Assembly (NCBI GenBank): GCA_947455935.1
Contig: CANGPV010000007.1
Coordinates: 1 to 45,504, forward strand
Source: Comamonadaceae bacterium
GTDB taxonomy: Bacteria > Pseudomonadota > Gammaproteobacteria > Burkholderiales > Burkholderiaceae_C
Direction: 5' to 3'
Length of the DNA: 45,504 nucleotides
The notes under the pieces are model-generated. The model saw only the letters and a list, made by a program, of their open reading frames with translations. It searched no databases and was not told where the DNA came from. The position numbers and the translations under genes are program-made. Of this stretch, positions 1 to 8,388 are shown piece after piece; the first letter of the stretch is position 1; the number at the start of each line of letters is the position of its first letter.

Positions 1-687
1 CACCGTGCGCACCAGGTGGTGGAATTGGCGCTCAATGGCGGCCAGGTCGGGGAAGATGTCAGCGTGGTCAAACTCGAGGTTATTGAGCACCGCGGTGCGC
101 GGGCGGTAATGCACAAACTTGCTGCGCTTGTCGAAAAACGCGGTGTCGTACTCGTCGGCCTCGATCACAAACAGGGGGCGGCTTTGGCCCGTAGCCAAAC
201 TTCCCAAGCGGGCCGACACGCCAAAGTTCAAAGGCACGCCGCCAATCAAAAAACCGGGTGTCAGGCCAGCCTGCTCTAGCACCCAGCTCAGCATGGCAGT
301 GGTGGTGGTTTTGCCGTGGGTGCCGGCGATGGCCAGCACGTGGCGACTGAGTCCTGGGGCATGCAGCACGTGGTCGCTCAGCCACTGCGGCCCACTGGTG
401 TAGGGCAGACCAGCTTCCAAAATCGCTTCCATCAGCGGGTAGCGCGGCGTGCCGTCGGTCAAGCGGGCGCGAGAAACCACATTGCCCACCACAAACATAT
501 CGGGCTTCAAGGCCAGTTGGTCGGCGCTGTAGCCCTCGATCAGCTCGATGCCCAAAGCGCGAAGCTGGTCGCTCATGGGCGGGTAGACGCCGCTGTCGCA
601 GCCGGTGACGCGGTGGCCGGCTTCGCGGGCCAAGGCGGCCAAACCGCCCATGAAGGTGCCGCAGACACCTAATATATGAATGTGCAT
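1..687 (-). CDS. mpl: Mpl, murein tripeptide ligase (5' part, cut by window start)
   Basis: My translation of the minus strand from an ATG at 687 begins MHIHILGVCGTFMGGLA, the characteristic start of UDP-N-acetylmuramate:L-alanyl-gamma-D-glutamyl-meso-diaminopimelate ligase. This cytoplasmic Mur-ligase relative reattaches recycled cell-wall tripeptide to UDP-MurNAc. The first 229 codons are visible and stay open to base 1. A Rossmann-like N-terminal domain is followed by the ATP-binding loop GTHGKTTTT near residue 121, and then by the Mur-ligase segments IEADEYDTAFFDKRSKF and VLNNLEFDHADIF. It is divergent from the gene at 725 with only 37 bases between them, so promoters for both must overlap or lie inside coding sequence. 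AmpD, another recycling enzyme, lies about 11 kb away in the same window. The 3' half is outside the window. Confidence 0.95.
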   Translation of the reverse strand, partial: MHIHILGVCGTFMGGLAALAREAGHRVTGCDSGVYPPMSDQLRALGIELIEGYSADQLALKPDMFVVGNVVSRARLTDGTPRYPLMEAILEAGLPYTSGPQWLSDHVLHAPGLSRHVLAIAGTHGKTTTTAMLSWVLEQAGLTPGFLIGGVPLNFGVSARLGSLATGQSRPLFVIEADEYDTAFFDKRSKFVHYRPRTAVLNNLEFDHADIFPDLAAIERQFHHLVRTV

Positions 688-724
688 AGGGGCATTGTAA
701 AAGTGTGCGGCACAATGCTTGGTC

Positions 725-1333
725 ATGTCTACGAATGCTCAAGAAGAAATTGCTGCGGTTGCGGCCCGCTTCATTGTGGAAGAGGGCTTGGAATACGGTC
801 CTGCCAAACGTCGTGCGGTCCGCGAACTGGGTTTGAATGCCCGCAGCGCTTTGCCCAGCAATGAGTTGATCGAAGAGGCTGTATATGAGTATGTAAGTAT
901 TTTTTGTGCTGACACCCAGCCGTTGGAATTAACGGCTTTGCGTTCCTTGGCCATCGTGTGGATGCAGCGTGTTGCTGAGTTTCGTCCTCACCTGAGCGGT
1001 GCTGTCTGGCGCGGTACAGCCACCCGTCTGTCCGATATTTATATCCAGCTGTTTTGCGATGACGCCAAGTCTGCCGAGCTGCACTTCATCAACCAAGGCG
1101 TGCGTTACGAGGTGCATGCCGTCAGCGGTTTCAAAGGTGAAACAGTTGACGCTTTAAGTGTTCGCAGTCGTTGCCCTGTCTTGAATGAAGAAATAGGTGT
1201 GCATTTCATGGTTTATGACTACGACGATCTGCGCGGCGCACTGCAACCCGATGCCAAAGGCCGAGCCTGGCGGGGGGATACCGAGGCTGTTCGCCGGTTG
1301 GTAGACTCTCCCGATGGAACAAAGCAACTCTGA
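725..1333 (+). CDS. conserved hypothetical protein (202 aa)
   Basis: I do not recognise a named domain. The protein is soluble, with no signal peptide or membrane segment. It begins with a helical, charged part (an AQEEIAAVAARFIVEEG-like start, then a Glu/Arg-rich helix to about residue 60) and continues as a mixed fold ending near DGTKQL. A TTG six bases upstream could also start the frame, but the ATG at 725 is the better start. Its last 20 bases overlap the start of the downstream TlpA-like gene, so the two are probably translationally coupled. From general knowledge, a protein of this kind sits between mpl and the tlpA-accBC genes in many Comamonadaceae. That suggests conservation but gives no function. 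Confidence 0.8.
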   Translation: MSTNAQEEIAAVAARFIVEEGLEYGPAKRRAVRELGLNARSALPSNELIEEAVYEYVSIFCADTQPLELTALRSLAIVWMQRVAEFRPHLSGAVWRGTATRLSDIYIQLFCDDAKSAELHFINQGVRYEVHAVSGFKGETVDALSVRSRCPVLNEEIGVHFMVYDYDDLRGALQPDAKGRAWRGDTEAVRRLVDSPDGTKQL

Positions 1334-1853
1334 CATCCCTAAGCGAGCCTCCCGCCGCATGCTTTTGGGTACGGCAGTCATGGCTGCCGTGGCAGGTGCC
1401 GCTTACAACTGGGGGCGTTTGCGTCCCCGCCTGCTGAGCGAAGAAGCGACCCAAGCTTTGTGGGCTGCTGAGTTCGATCAACCCGATGGACAAGTGCTGC
1501 GCTTAGCTGATTTAAAAGGCAAGCCTTTGGTGCTGAATTTTTGGGCTACTTGGTGTACCCCCTGCGTTGAAGAAATGCCTTTATTAAACGCATTCTTTCA
1601 GGAAAATACGTCTAAAAGTTGGCAAGTTGTTGGATTAGCGATTGATCAGCCTAGCGCCGTCAAACGCTTTTTAAAGCAAAATCCTGTTGACTACGCCATT
1701 GGTTTTGCGGGTATGGGTGGCACCGAATTGGTGAAAAAATTGGGCAACCCTGAAGGTGCTTTACCCTTTACACTGGTTTTGAATGCAAAAACTGAGGTGG
1801 TGGTGCAAAAATTAGGAAAACTATCTAGTCAAGAAATGCGTCAATGGGTGTAA
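1314..1853 (+). CDS. TlpA-family thiol-disulfide protein, membrane-anchored or exported
   Basis: This is a thioredoxin-fold protein of 179 residues. The active site is WCTPC in NFWATWCTPCVEEMP (about residues 75-90), the TlpA/ResA signature. The cis-proline region appears as GALPFTLVLN. Residues 12-18 read ASRRMLL, followed by a hydrophobic run. This resembles a twin-arginine or uncleaved N-terminal anchor, so the domain should face the periplasm. It likely reduces or oxidises disulfides of exported proteins, for example in cytochrome c maturation; a CcsA-type membrane protein is encoded at 12271-13083, but that link is inference. The start overlaps the preceding gene. No terminator is evident before accB, 82 bases downstream. 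Confidence 0.85.
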   Translation: MEQSNSDIPKRASRRMLLGTAVMAAVAGAAYNWGRLRPRLLSEEATQALWAAEFDQPDGQVLRLADLKGKPLVLNFWATWCTPCVEEMPLLNAFFQENTSKSWQVVGLAIDQPSAVKRFLKQNPVDYAIGFAGMGGTELVKKLGNPEGALPFTLVLNAKTEVVVQKLGKLSSQEMRQWV

Positions 1854-1935
1854 ATTAAGGCGCATATTGACTTTGCCGTTATCCTTACAATGGCAAAACT
1901 TTAAACACTGTTAACTACAGAAGACTGCCAAATCC

Positions 1936-2406
1936 ATGGACTTAAGAAAACTTAAAACATTAATTGACTTGGTTTCCGACTCCAATGTGTCCGAATTAGA
2001 GATCACCGAAGCCGAGGGCAAGGTTCGTATTGTCAAAGGTCCTGTGGGTGGACCGGTGATGGTGGCAGCGCCTATGGCTGCTCCCGTGGCAGCAGCCCCT
2101 CCCGTGGCTGGCGCCCCTGTGTCAGCGCCTGCACCTGCAGTTTTGACCGATGCCGAACAGGCCGCCGCCGCGGGTCATGTGGTCAAGTCTCCCATGGTGG
2201 GCACCTTTTATAGCTCTTCCAGCCCTGAAGCCAAACCCTTTGTGCAAGTGGGCAGCGTGGTGAAAGAGGGCGAGACGGTGTGCATCATTGAAGCCATGAA
2301 GATTTTGAATGAAATCGAGGCAGACAAAAGTGGCACCATCACGCGCATCTTGGTCAACAACGGCCAAGCGGTGGAATACGGACAGCCTTTGTTCCATATC
2401 GAGTGA
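1936..2406 (+). CDS. accB: AccB, biotin carboxyl carrier protein of acetyl-CoA carboxylase
   Basis: The 156-residue protein has the usual BCCP layout. A short N-terminal domain starting [20 protein letters not shown] is followed by an Ala/Pro linker (about residues 45-70) and the C-terminal biotinyl domain. The biotin attachment site is [15 protein letters not shown], with the target lysine at position 122. The BCCP thumb-type segment [18 protein letters not shown] is present just before it. The protein carries carboxybiotin between AccC and the carboxyltransferase in the first committed step of fatty-acid synthesis. accC follows after 9 bases, so the two form the classic accBC operon, with prmA coupled downstream. 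Confidence 0.98.
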   Translation: MDLRKLKTLIDLVSDSNVSELEITEAEGKVRIVKGPVGGPVMVAAPMAAPVAAAPPVAGAPVSAPAPAVLTDAEQAAAAGHVVKSPMVGTFYSSSSPEAKPFVQVGSVVKEGETVCIIEAMKILNEIEADKSGTITRILVNNGQAVEYGQPLFHIE

Positions 2407-2415
2407 CGCCTGCGC

Positions 2416-3771
2416 ATGTTTAAAAAAATCTTGATTGCCAACCGTGGCGAAATTGCGCTGCGAATTCAGCGTGCTTGCCGAGAGCTTGGCGTAGAAGCCG
2501 TGGTGGTGTATTCCGAGGCAGATCGTGAAGCCAAATATGTGAAGTTGGCCGAAGAGGCGGTGTGCATTGGGCCCGCATCATCCACCCTCAGCTACCTGAA
2601 CATGCCGGCCATTATTTCGGCAGCCGAAGTGACCGACGCCGAAGCCATTCACCCCGGCTATGGTTTTTTGAGTGAGAACGCCGACTTTGCTGAACGGGTA
2701 GAAAAAAGTGGCTTCACCTTTATTGGACCCACCCCAGAGTCCATTCGAATGATGGGCGACAAGGTATCCGCCAAGCAGGCCATGATCAAAGCCGGTGTGC
2801 CCTGTGTGCCAGGCTCCGAAGGTGAGTTGCCGGATGACCCGGCGCAAATTAGGCGCATCGCCAAAGCCATTGGCTACCCTGTCATCGTCAAAGCCGCTGG
2901 TGGCGGTGGCGGGCGGGGTATGCGGGTGGTTCATAACGAGGCTGCACTCATTCATGCTGTGCAAACCACCAAGGCCGAGGCGGGGGCTGCTTTTGGCAAT
3001 CCTGCGGTCTACCTTGAAAAATATTTGCAAAACCCTAGGCACATCGAAATTCAAATCTTGGCGGACAACTTTCGCAACGCGGTGTACTTGGGCGAGCGCG
3101 ATTGCTCCATGCAACGACGTCATCAAAAGGTCATTGAAGAAGCGCCTGCCCCTGGCATTGCCCGCAAACTGATAGATCGCATTGGCGAGCGTTGCGTGGC
3201 GGCATGCAAAAAAATGGGTTACCGAGGTGCAGGTACGTTTGAGTTTTTGTATGAAAACGGCGAGTTTTATTTCATTGAAATGAACACCCGGGTGCAGGTC
3301 GAGCATCCGGTAACCGAGTTCATCACAGGCATTGACATTGTCAAAACCCAAATCATGACTGCCTCAGGGCAAAAACTGCCCTTTAGCCAACGCCAAGTGG
3401 AGATCAAAGGTCACGCCATTGAGTGCCGTGTCAATGCCGAAGACCCTTTCAAGTTCACGCCTTCGCCAGGGCGCATCACCATGTGGCATCCACCAGGTGG
3501 CCCAGGCGTCAGGGTGGACTCGCACATTTACACCAACTACTTTGTGCCCCCTTATTACGACTCCATGATTGGCAAAATCATCGTCCACGGTGATAACCGC
3601 GAGCACGCTTTAGCGCGTATGCGAACAGCTTTGGGTGAAACAGTGGTGGAAGGTATTCAAACCAATGTGGCATTGCACCGTGAGCTCATGGTGGATCCTG
3701 GGTTCATCGCAGGCAGCACCAATATCCATTACTTGGAAGAGTGGTTGGCGGTGAGGGCGGCGGCCACTTAA
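2416..3771 (+). CDS. accC: AccC, biotin carboxylase subunit of acetyl-CoA carboxylase
   Basis: At 451 residues this matches the usual biotin carboxylase length. The start [25 protein letters not shown] is the biotin-carboxylase N-domain signature. The ATP-grasp glycine loop [13 protein letters not shown] lies near residues 161-173. The catalytic segment [16 protein letters not shown] is intact, and the C-domain includes [12 protein letters not shown]. It carboxylates the biotin of AccB using ATP and bicarbonate in the cytoplasm. The stop codon overlaps the prmA start (TAATG), indicating translational coupling. No anomaly is seen. Confidence 0.98.
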   Translation: MFKKILIANRGEIALRIQRACRELGVEAVVVYSEADREAKYVKLAEEAVCIGPASSTLSYLNMPAIISAAEVTDAEAIHPGYGFLSENADFAERVEKSGFTFIGPTPESIRMMGDKVSAKQAMIKAGVPCVPGSEGELPDDPAQIRRIAKAIGYPVIVKAAGGGGGRGMRVVHNEAALIHAVQTTKAEAGAAFGNPAVYLEKYLQNPRHIEIQILADNFRNAVYLGERDCSMQRRHQKVIEEAPAPGIARKLIDRIGERCVAACKKMGYRGAGTFEFLYENGEFYFIEMNTRVQVEHPVTEFITGIDIVKTQIMTASGQKLPFSQRQVEIKGHAIECRVNAEDPFKFTPSPGRITMWHPPGGPGVRVDSHIYTNYFVPPYYDSMIGKIIVHGDNREHALARMRTALGETVVEGIQTNVALHRELMVDPGFIAGSTNIHYLEEWLAVRAAAT

Positions 3772-4646
3772 TGGTTGAGTTGCTTTTGCTGTGTGGCCAA
3801 GACCAAGTCGAGACCCTGAGCGACGCTTTAATGGCCTTGGACGCTTTGAGCGTATCGGTGGAAGATGCCGATGCCCACACCGATCAAGAACAAGCTTTGT
3901 TTGGTGAACCCAATATGCCTGCACCAGCACCCGGGTGGCAACATTCGCACATGGTTGCGCTGTTTGCAGAGCAAGCTGTGGCAGAACACGCGGCAACCAT
4001 ACTCAAACTGCAAGATTTTTTCGCTAATGCTAGTGTGGTTCGTATCTCTGAGGTACCCGCCCAAGACTGGGTTCGTTTAACGCAATCGCAGTTTGAGCCG
4101 GTGGAAATCACCTCTGATTTATGGGTGGTGCCTTCGTGGCATGAAGCGCCCGCACATGCTCGGCAAGTCATACGCCTTGACCCGGGTTTGGCTTTTGGTA
4201 CTGGCACCCATCCCACCACGCGCATGTGTTTGCGCTGGATTGCCCAGCATCTGGTTAAGGGATCTCGCGTATTGGATTACGGTTGTGGTTCAGGGATTTT
4301 GGCCATAGGAGCCGCCATGTGCGGTGCTGGTCAAGTCGATGCTGTAGATATTGACGTTGATGCCGTGAGCGCAGCACACGCCAACGCTGTGGCCAATCAG
4401 GTGCAGATAAACACAGGCCTGCCTGACAAGGCAAATGGCATTTATGGCTTGGTGGTCGCCAATATTTTGGCTGCACCTTTGAAAGTGCTGGCACCTTTGC
4501 TGTGTGGCCATATTGAACAAGGCGGTCACTTGGTATTAGCAGGTATTTTGAGCCGGCAGACAGAAGAAATTCAGAAAGCCTATGCCCCCTACATTCAACT
4601 CCATGTCGCTGATACACAAGATGGCTGGGTGTTGATGGCGGCCTAA
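3771..4646 (+). CDS. prmA: PrmA, ribosomal protein L11 methyltransferase
   Basis: The protein has 291 residues from the ATG that shares a base with the accC stop. A GTG 30 bases upstream is in frame, but the coupled ATG is preferred. The N-terminal substrate-recognition domain (about 1-100) is followed by the signature RLDPGLAFGTGTHPTT and the SAM-binding motif LDYGCGSGILAIGAA (about 167-181). The acidic loop DAVDIDVDAVSAA and the catalytic-region VVANILAAPL complete a class I methyltransferase. It trimethylates lysines and the N-terminus of ribosomal protein L11. Its location after accBC is common in Burkholderiales. Confidence 0.96.
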   Translation: MVELLLLCGQDQVETLSDALMALDALSVSVEDADAHTDQEQALFGEPNMPAPAPGWQHSHMVALFAEQAVAEHAATILKLQDFFANASVVRISEVPAQDWVRLTQSQFEPVEITSDLWVVPSWHEAPAHARQVIRLDPGLAFGTGTHPTTRMCLRWIAQHLVKGSRVLDYGCGSGILAIGAAMCGAGQVDAVDIDVDAVSAAHANAVANQVQINTGLPDKANGIYGLVVANILAAPLKVLAPLLCGHIEQGGHLVLAGILSRQTEEIQKAYAPYIQLHVADTQDGWVLMAA

Positions 4647-4657
4647 AATCGACGTCT

Positions 4658-5383
4658 ATGTCGATAGTGACCCTTTGTCCTCAATGCAAGACTGCGTTTG
4701 CAATTCAAGCTGAGCATTACAGCGCAGCAGATGCTTGGGTGCGTTGCGGCCGATGCGCCCATGTGTTTGAGGTCGATCAACATTTGTTTGAAATCGATCC
4801 CACTGACAGCGATACAGAACCCGTTGCACATGCCGTCCCTAGTCCTTCACCCGCGGTTGCGCCAACTATGACGCCGTCGCTTCCTTTGTCTTCACCGCCT
4901 TGGCAGCCAGCGGGTAAGCCCAGTTCTGTTTTTGTATTGACCCTGAGTTTTTTTGCGGCATTGTGTTTGATGGGGCAAGTTCTGATGTTTCAGCGCGATA
5001 AATTGGTCGCTATGAACGTGGGCGTATCGCCCCTTTTCAATCGAGTTTGTCAAATCTTGGGTTGCAGCATTGCTTGGCCCAAAGAGACCGATAAAGTCGC
5101 CATTGACAGCTCACACTTCAAACAGGTAGATGGCTCACAGTTTTCATTTACGTTGACGGTTAAAAATCAAGCCGCTTATTTTTTAGCTGCTCCTGCGCTG
5201 GAGTTAACCCTCACCAACGAGGAGCAGGGGGACGTGATTCGCAAAGTATGGGCACCCCAAGAGATAGGTTTATTGGACGCGCTTAAACCCATGCGCACCC
5301 AAACCGTGGAGATGGTGTTTGCGGTCGACGAACCTTGGGCTGGCAAAATCAACGGCTACCGCGCTTTACTTTTTTACCCTTAA
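4658..5383 (+). CDS. zinc-ribbon and DUF3426 membrane protein
   Basis: The 241-residue protein starts with a zinc-ribbon (LCPQCKTAF ... VRCGRCAHVFEV, two CxxC pairs within the first 40 residues) of the MJ0042 type. A low-complexity Pro/Ser linker follows (about 50-85), then one membrane segment (VFVLTLSFFAALCLMGQVLMF, about 90-110). The C-terminal DUF3426 domain contains a beta-rich part (SHFKQVDGSQFSFTLTVKNQ). The zinc-ribbon would be cytoplasmic and the C-domain periplasmic. Function is not established; genes of this type sit next to prmA in many betaproteobacteria. It begins 11 bases after prmA, so it is likely in the same transcript. Confidence 0.85.
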   Translation: MSIVTLCPQCKTAFAIQAEHYSAADAWVRCGRCAHVFEVDQHLFEIDPTDSDTEPVAHAVPSPSPAVAPTMTPSLPLSSPPWQPAGKPSSVFVLTLSFFAALCLMGQVLMFQRDKLVAMNVGVSPLFNRVCQILGCSIAWPKETDKVAIDSSHFKQVDGSQFSFTLTVKNQAAYFLAAPALELTLTNEEQGDVIRKVWAPQEIGLLDALKPMRTQTVEMVFAVDEPWAGKINGYRALLFYP

Positions 5384-5400
5384 CAAACTTAGGATTTTTC

Positions 5401-6285
5401 ATGGCTGTACTGATTTGTGGTTCTTTGGCTTTTGACACCATCATGCATTTTGAGGGTCGTTTTAAAGAACAAATTCTTCCTGAGCAACTGCATATTCTGA
5501 ATGTGTCGTTTTTAGTTCCACGCTTGCAACGCGACTTTGGTGGTTGTGCCGGCAATATCGCATACAGCATGAAACTGTTGGGTGCCGAACCATTGCCTAT
5601 GGCGACCTTGGGCAATGACGGAGCCAGTTATCTGCAGCGCTTAAACGATTTAGGTATTGCCACCACCTTTGTCAAAACCATTGAAGACACCTACACAGCT
5701 CAGGCCATGATCATGACCGACAGCGATAACAACCAAATCACCGCCTTCCATCCTGGCGCCATGATGCAGGCGCATGCGTCGCTGGTGCATAAGCATCCTG
5801 ATATTCGTTTGGGCATCATCTCTCCTGATGGACGAGATGCCATGCTCTCGCATGCACAACAGATGGCGGATGCGGGCATCCCCTTCGTGTTTGACCCAGG
5901 CCAAGGCTTGCCTATGTTTAATGGCCAAGAACTGCGCCACTTCATTGAATTGGCAACGTGGGTGACGGTCAACGATTACGAAGGAAAAATGTTGAGCGAT
6001 CGAACGGGTTGGAGTTCAGCGGAAATTTCCTCGCATGTCAAAGGCTTGGTGGTGACTTTGGGCGCTCAGGGTTGCGAGGTATGGGAACAAGGACACAAAC
6101 GCTTGGTTGACCCAGTTAAAGCACAAGCAGTGGTTGATCCCACAGGGTGTGGTGACGCTTGGCGTGGTGCCATGCTTTTTGGCTTGGAGCAAGGTTGGGA
6201 CTTGGTCAAATGCGCCGAGTTGGGTAACCGCATTGGTTCGATCAAAATTGCCAGCCGTGGGCCTCAAAACTATCAATTGACATAA
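5401..6285 (+). CDS. PfkB-family carbohydrate/nucleoside kinase
   Basis: The 294-residue protein is a ribokinase-like kinase. The N-terminal signature is VLICGSLAFDTIMHFEG, followed by the substrate-side glycine segment DFGGCAGNIAYSMKLLG. The C-terminal PfkB signature reads DPTGCGDAWRGAMLFG, containing the anion-hole glycine and catalytic Asp (GCGD; most family members have GAGD). Length fits adenosine or sugar kinases, but the substrate cannot be told from sequence. The start at 5401 is chosen because MAVLICGSLAFD aligns with the family start; the upstream extension in the same frame overlaps the preceding gene. It ends right before a strong hairpin terminator. Confidence 0.85.
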   Translation: MAVLICGSLAFDTIMHFEGRFKEQILPEQLHILNVSFLVPRLQRDFGGCAGNIAYSMKLLGAEPLPMATLGNDGASYLQRLNDLGIATTFVKTIEDTYTAQAMIMTDSDNNQITAFHPGAMMQAHASLVHKHPDIRLGIISPDGRDAMLSHAQQMADAGIPFVFDPGQGLPMFNGQELRHFIELATWVTVNDYEGKMLSDRTGWSSAEISSHVKGLVVTLGAQGCEVWEQGHKRLVDPVKAQAVVDPTGCGDAWRGAMLFGLEQGWDLVKCAELGNRIGSIKIASRGPQNYQLT

Positions 6286-6288
6286 AAA

Positions 6289-6310
6289 AACCCGGTGCAT
6301 GCACCGGGTT
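6289..6310. terminator. intrinsic terminator between kinase and histone genes
   Basis: This is a perfect 22-base palindrome with half-site AACCCGGTGCA. On the plus strand it begins 3 bases after the kinase stop. A run of seven A at 6284-6290 becomes a U-tract on the minus strand, so the best use is as terminator of the leftward histone gene. It may also stop rightward transcription, though the plus-side T-run is only two bases. Confidence 0.8.
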
Positions 6311-6337
6311 CATCGAAGACTGAAAATATAATTTCGG

Positions 6338-6886
6338 TCAGGGCTTGGTGGCCGTAGGAAAGGGCCAAGCAGCTTGCGGATTCAGCGTAGTTTGTGCCAC
6401 GTGGTGCGTTGCTGCATGTGACGACGCAGGCTTGGCCGCATGGGCAACCGGCTTTTTAGCTGCTGGTTTTTTCACTGCTGGTTTAGCTGCAACTTTTTTA
6501 GCAGGTGCTTTTTTAGCAGGTGCTTTTTTAGCGGCTGGTTTTTTCTTAACCGCTGGCTTTTTAGCTGCTGGTTTTTTAGCAGGTGCTTTTTTCGCTACGG
6601 GTTTTTTCTTAGCTGCTGGTTTTTTAGCAGGTGCTTTTTTCGCTACAGGTTTTTTCTTAACCGCTGGCTTTTTAGCTGCTGGCTTTTTGGCCGGTGCTTT
6701 TTTCGCTACGGGTTTTTTCTTGGCTGCTGGTTTTTTAGCAGGTGCTTTTTTAGCGACAGGTTTTTTCTTCGCTACGGGCTTCTTAGCAACCGCTTTTTTA
6801 GCGGCTGGTTTCTTTGCCGCAGCTTTGTTAGCTGCTGGCTGTTTTGCTGCTGGTTTTTTTGCAGCGGATTTTTTTGCAGTTGCCAT
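6338..6886 (-). CDS. histone H1-like nucleoid protein, Lys/Ala/Pro repeats
   Basis: The 182-residue protein is almost entirely Lys, Ala, Pro and Val, built from tandem [10 protein letters not shown] and APAKK units between residues 8 and about 150. It ends with a short less basic tail rich in His, Ala and Thr. Such AlgP/Hc-like histone H1 homologues bind DNA non-specifically and are common in betaproteobacteria. The start is supported by TAGGAG a few bases upstream of the ATG at 6886. The repeats are reflected in the DNA as recurrent GGTTTTTTAGC-like units, so copy number may vary between strains. It runs leftward from the nrdB side and ends at the hairpin terminator at 6289. Confidence 0.9.
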   Translation of the reverse strand: MATAKKSAAKKPAAKQPAANKAAAKKPAAKKAVAKKPVAKKKPVAKKAPAKKPAAKKKPVAKKAPAKKPAAKKPAVKKKPVAKKAPAKKPAAKKKPVAKKAPAKKPAAKKPAVKKKPAAKKAPAKKAPAKKVAAKPAVKKPAAKKPVAHAAKPASSHAATHHVAQTTLNPQAAWPFPTATKP

Positions 6887-6955
6887 TAGATACTCCTAGA
6901 TCAGGTTTTCAGATCGTTGGTTCAAAACACTTGGCCCTTGTTCAAAGCCAAGAGA

Positions 6956-6989
6956 TTCATGGAACTGGACCCGGGTCCAACTCCATGAA
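6956..6989. repeat. 34-bp interrupted palindrome between nrdB and histone gene
   Basis: The arms are 17 bases each with two mismatches, centred on CCCGGG. It lies in the 172-base gap between nrdB and the histone gene. No T-run follows on either strand, so it is not a standard intrinsic terminator. A smaller hairpin (CTTGGC / GCCAAG, 6930-6935 and 6947-6952) lies beside it. It could be an RNA processing or stability element or a protein-binding palindrome; the function is unknown. Confidence 0.55.
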
Positions 6990-7058
6990 CAGGGTTTGTT
7001 CTTCCATTGCAGTGCTGACTCATGACAGTCAATGGATGAACAGAAAACATGGCGTTCT

Positions 7059-8252
7059 TCAATCCCAAGACAGCGCACCGCCAGTTTGGTATTCAATCAC
7101 GCGTGTTTCAAAAAAGTTACGTTCTTTTTTCAGGTCGATCATTTCGCTCATCCAAGGGAAGGGGTTTTCTTCATTGGGGAACAAGGTGTCAAGACCGATT
7201 TGGGTGGCACGGCGGTTGGCGATATAACGCAAATAGCCTTTGAACATGGAAGCATTCATACCCAACACACCGCGGGGCATGGTGTCTTCGGCGTAGCGGT
7301 ATTCCAACTCCACAGCTTGATGGAATAAATCAATGATCTCGGCTTTGAACTCGCTGGTCCACAGGTGTGGATTTTCGAGTTTGATTTGATTAATCAAGTC
7401 AATACCGAAATTGCAGTGCATGGACTCGTCGCGCAGTATGTATTGGTACTGTTCAGCCGCACCCGTCATTTTGTTTTGACGTCCCAAGGCCAAAATTTGG
7501 GTAAAGCCTACGTAAAAGAACAGGCCTTCCATCAAACATGCAAACACAATGAGTGATTTGAGCAAGGTTTGGTCGGTTTCGGGAGTACCGGTGTGGAAAT
7601 TGGGGTCCATGATCGCGCCAATGAACGGAATCAAGAACTCGTCTTTATTGCGGATGGAGGAAACCTCATGGTACGCATTGAAGATTTCGCTTTCATCCAA
7701 ACCCAAGGATTCGACAATGTATTGGTAAGCGTGGGTGTGAATTGCTTCTTCAAACGCTTGACGCAACAAAAATTGACGGCATTCAGGCGCTGTGATGTGA
7801 CGATAAGTACCCAGCACAATATTGTTAGCGGCCAATGAGTCGGCTGTAACGAAAAACCCCAAATTACGCTTAATAATGCGGCGCTCGTCTTCGGTCAAAC
7901 CATTGGGGTCTTTCCACAAAGCGATGTCACGGGTCATGTTGACCTCTTGAGGCATCCAGTGGTTAGCGCAAGTGGCCAAATATTTTTCCCAAGCCCATTT
8001 GTATTTGAATGGTACTAACTGGTTGACGTCGGTTTGGCCGTTGATGATGCGTTTGTCAGCTGCATTAACGCGGCGGTTGTCAGCAGCTTGCGCAGACACA
8101 GCAGGTGGAGCAACAGGTGTATTGGCAACCACAGCGCCGTCATCAAGGACACGGGTAGCGGGTGCGAGTGTCGCAGCCATGGGTGGCGGCGAAACATTCC
8201 CTTGCAAAGGAACGGGGGATAGTGGTGGCGCTTCTTCTTCCCAAGTCAACAT
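7059..8252 (-). CDS. nrdB: NrdB, class Ia ribonucleotide reductase beta subunit
   Basis: This is the radical-generating small subunit that partners NrdA to make deoxyribonucleotides in the cytoplasm. The 397 residues carry the di-iron ligand motifs [27 protein letters not shown] (Glu, His and the presumed radical Tyr), [11 protein letters not shown] and [10 protein letters not shown]. The C-terminal tail ends GALSWD after an acidic/aromatic segment, as needed to dock on NrdA. The first 60 or so residues are Pro/Ala-rich and poorly structured, longer than in E. coli NrdB. It follows nrdA on the same strand after 136 bases and is probably cotranscribed from the nrdA promoter. Confidence 0.96.
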   Translation of the reverse strand: MLTWEEEAPPLSPVPLQGNVSPPPMAATLAPATRVLDDGAVVANTPVAPPAVSAQAADNRRVNAADKRIINGQTDVNQLVPFKYKWAWEKYLATCANHWMPQEVNMTRDIALWKDPNGLTEDERRIIKRNLGFFVTADSLAANNIVLGTYRHITAPECRQFLLRQAFEEAIHTHAYQYIVESLGLDESEIFNAYHEVSSIRNKDEFLIPFIGAIMDPNFHTGTPETDQTLLKSLIVFACLMEGLFFYVGFTQILALGRQNKMTGAAEQYQYILRDESMHCNFGIDLINQIKLENPHLWTSEFKAEIIDLFHQAVELEYRYAEDTMPRGVLGMNASMFKGYLRYIANRRATQIGLDTLFPNEENPFPWMSEMIDLKKERNFFETRVIEYQTGGALSWD

Positions 8253-8285
8253 AGTAGAGTTTCCATCATTCTGATTATCAATGGA

Positions 8286-8319
8286 GGAATGAGAAATTCA
8301 CAGTGTTCATTCTCATTCC
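8286..8319. repeat. inverted repeat in the nrdA-nrdB gap
   Basis: Ten-base perfect arms GGAATGAGAA (8286-8295) and TTCTCATTCC (8310-8319) are separated by 14 bases. The repeat lies between the nrdA stop and the nrdB start. No U-tract follows. It could be a processing or attenuation hairpin in the nrdAB transcript, or an operator for a separate nrdB promoter. Neither role is shown by the sequence. Confidence 0.5.
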
Positions 8320-8388
8320 CCCGAGCTTTGTTGCTGATTTGCGTCGTACTGGTGATCGCCAGGGCGATTGGCACATCCATGATCCGCT

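Noticed and set aside
80-742. 220-codon minus-strand frame at the left end
   Set aside because: It is out of frame with mpl, whose motifs (GTHGKTTTT and others) are clear in the other minus frame and open to the window end.
1866-1895. Sigma-70 promoter for accBC (TTGACT ... TACAAT)
   Set aside because: The two hexamers are only 13 bases apart, too short for a standard promoter; it may be chance.
6450-6840. Possible CRISPR-like regular repeats
   Set aside because: The repeats are in-frame coding repeats of [10 protein letters not shown] units with no unique spacers.
6345-6899. Long plus-strand open frames (Ala/Gly/Phe-rich and Cys/Phe/Trp-rich) opposite the histone gene
   Set aside because: They are mirror images of the repetitive Lys/Ala/Pro coding sequence, have no plausible start context and no protein family features.
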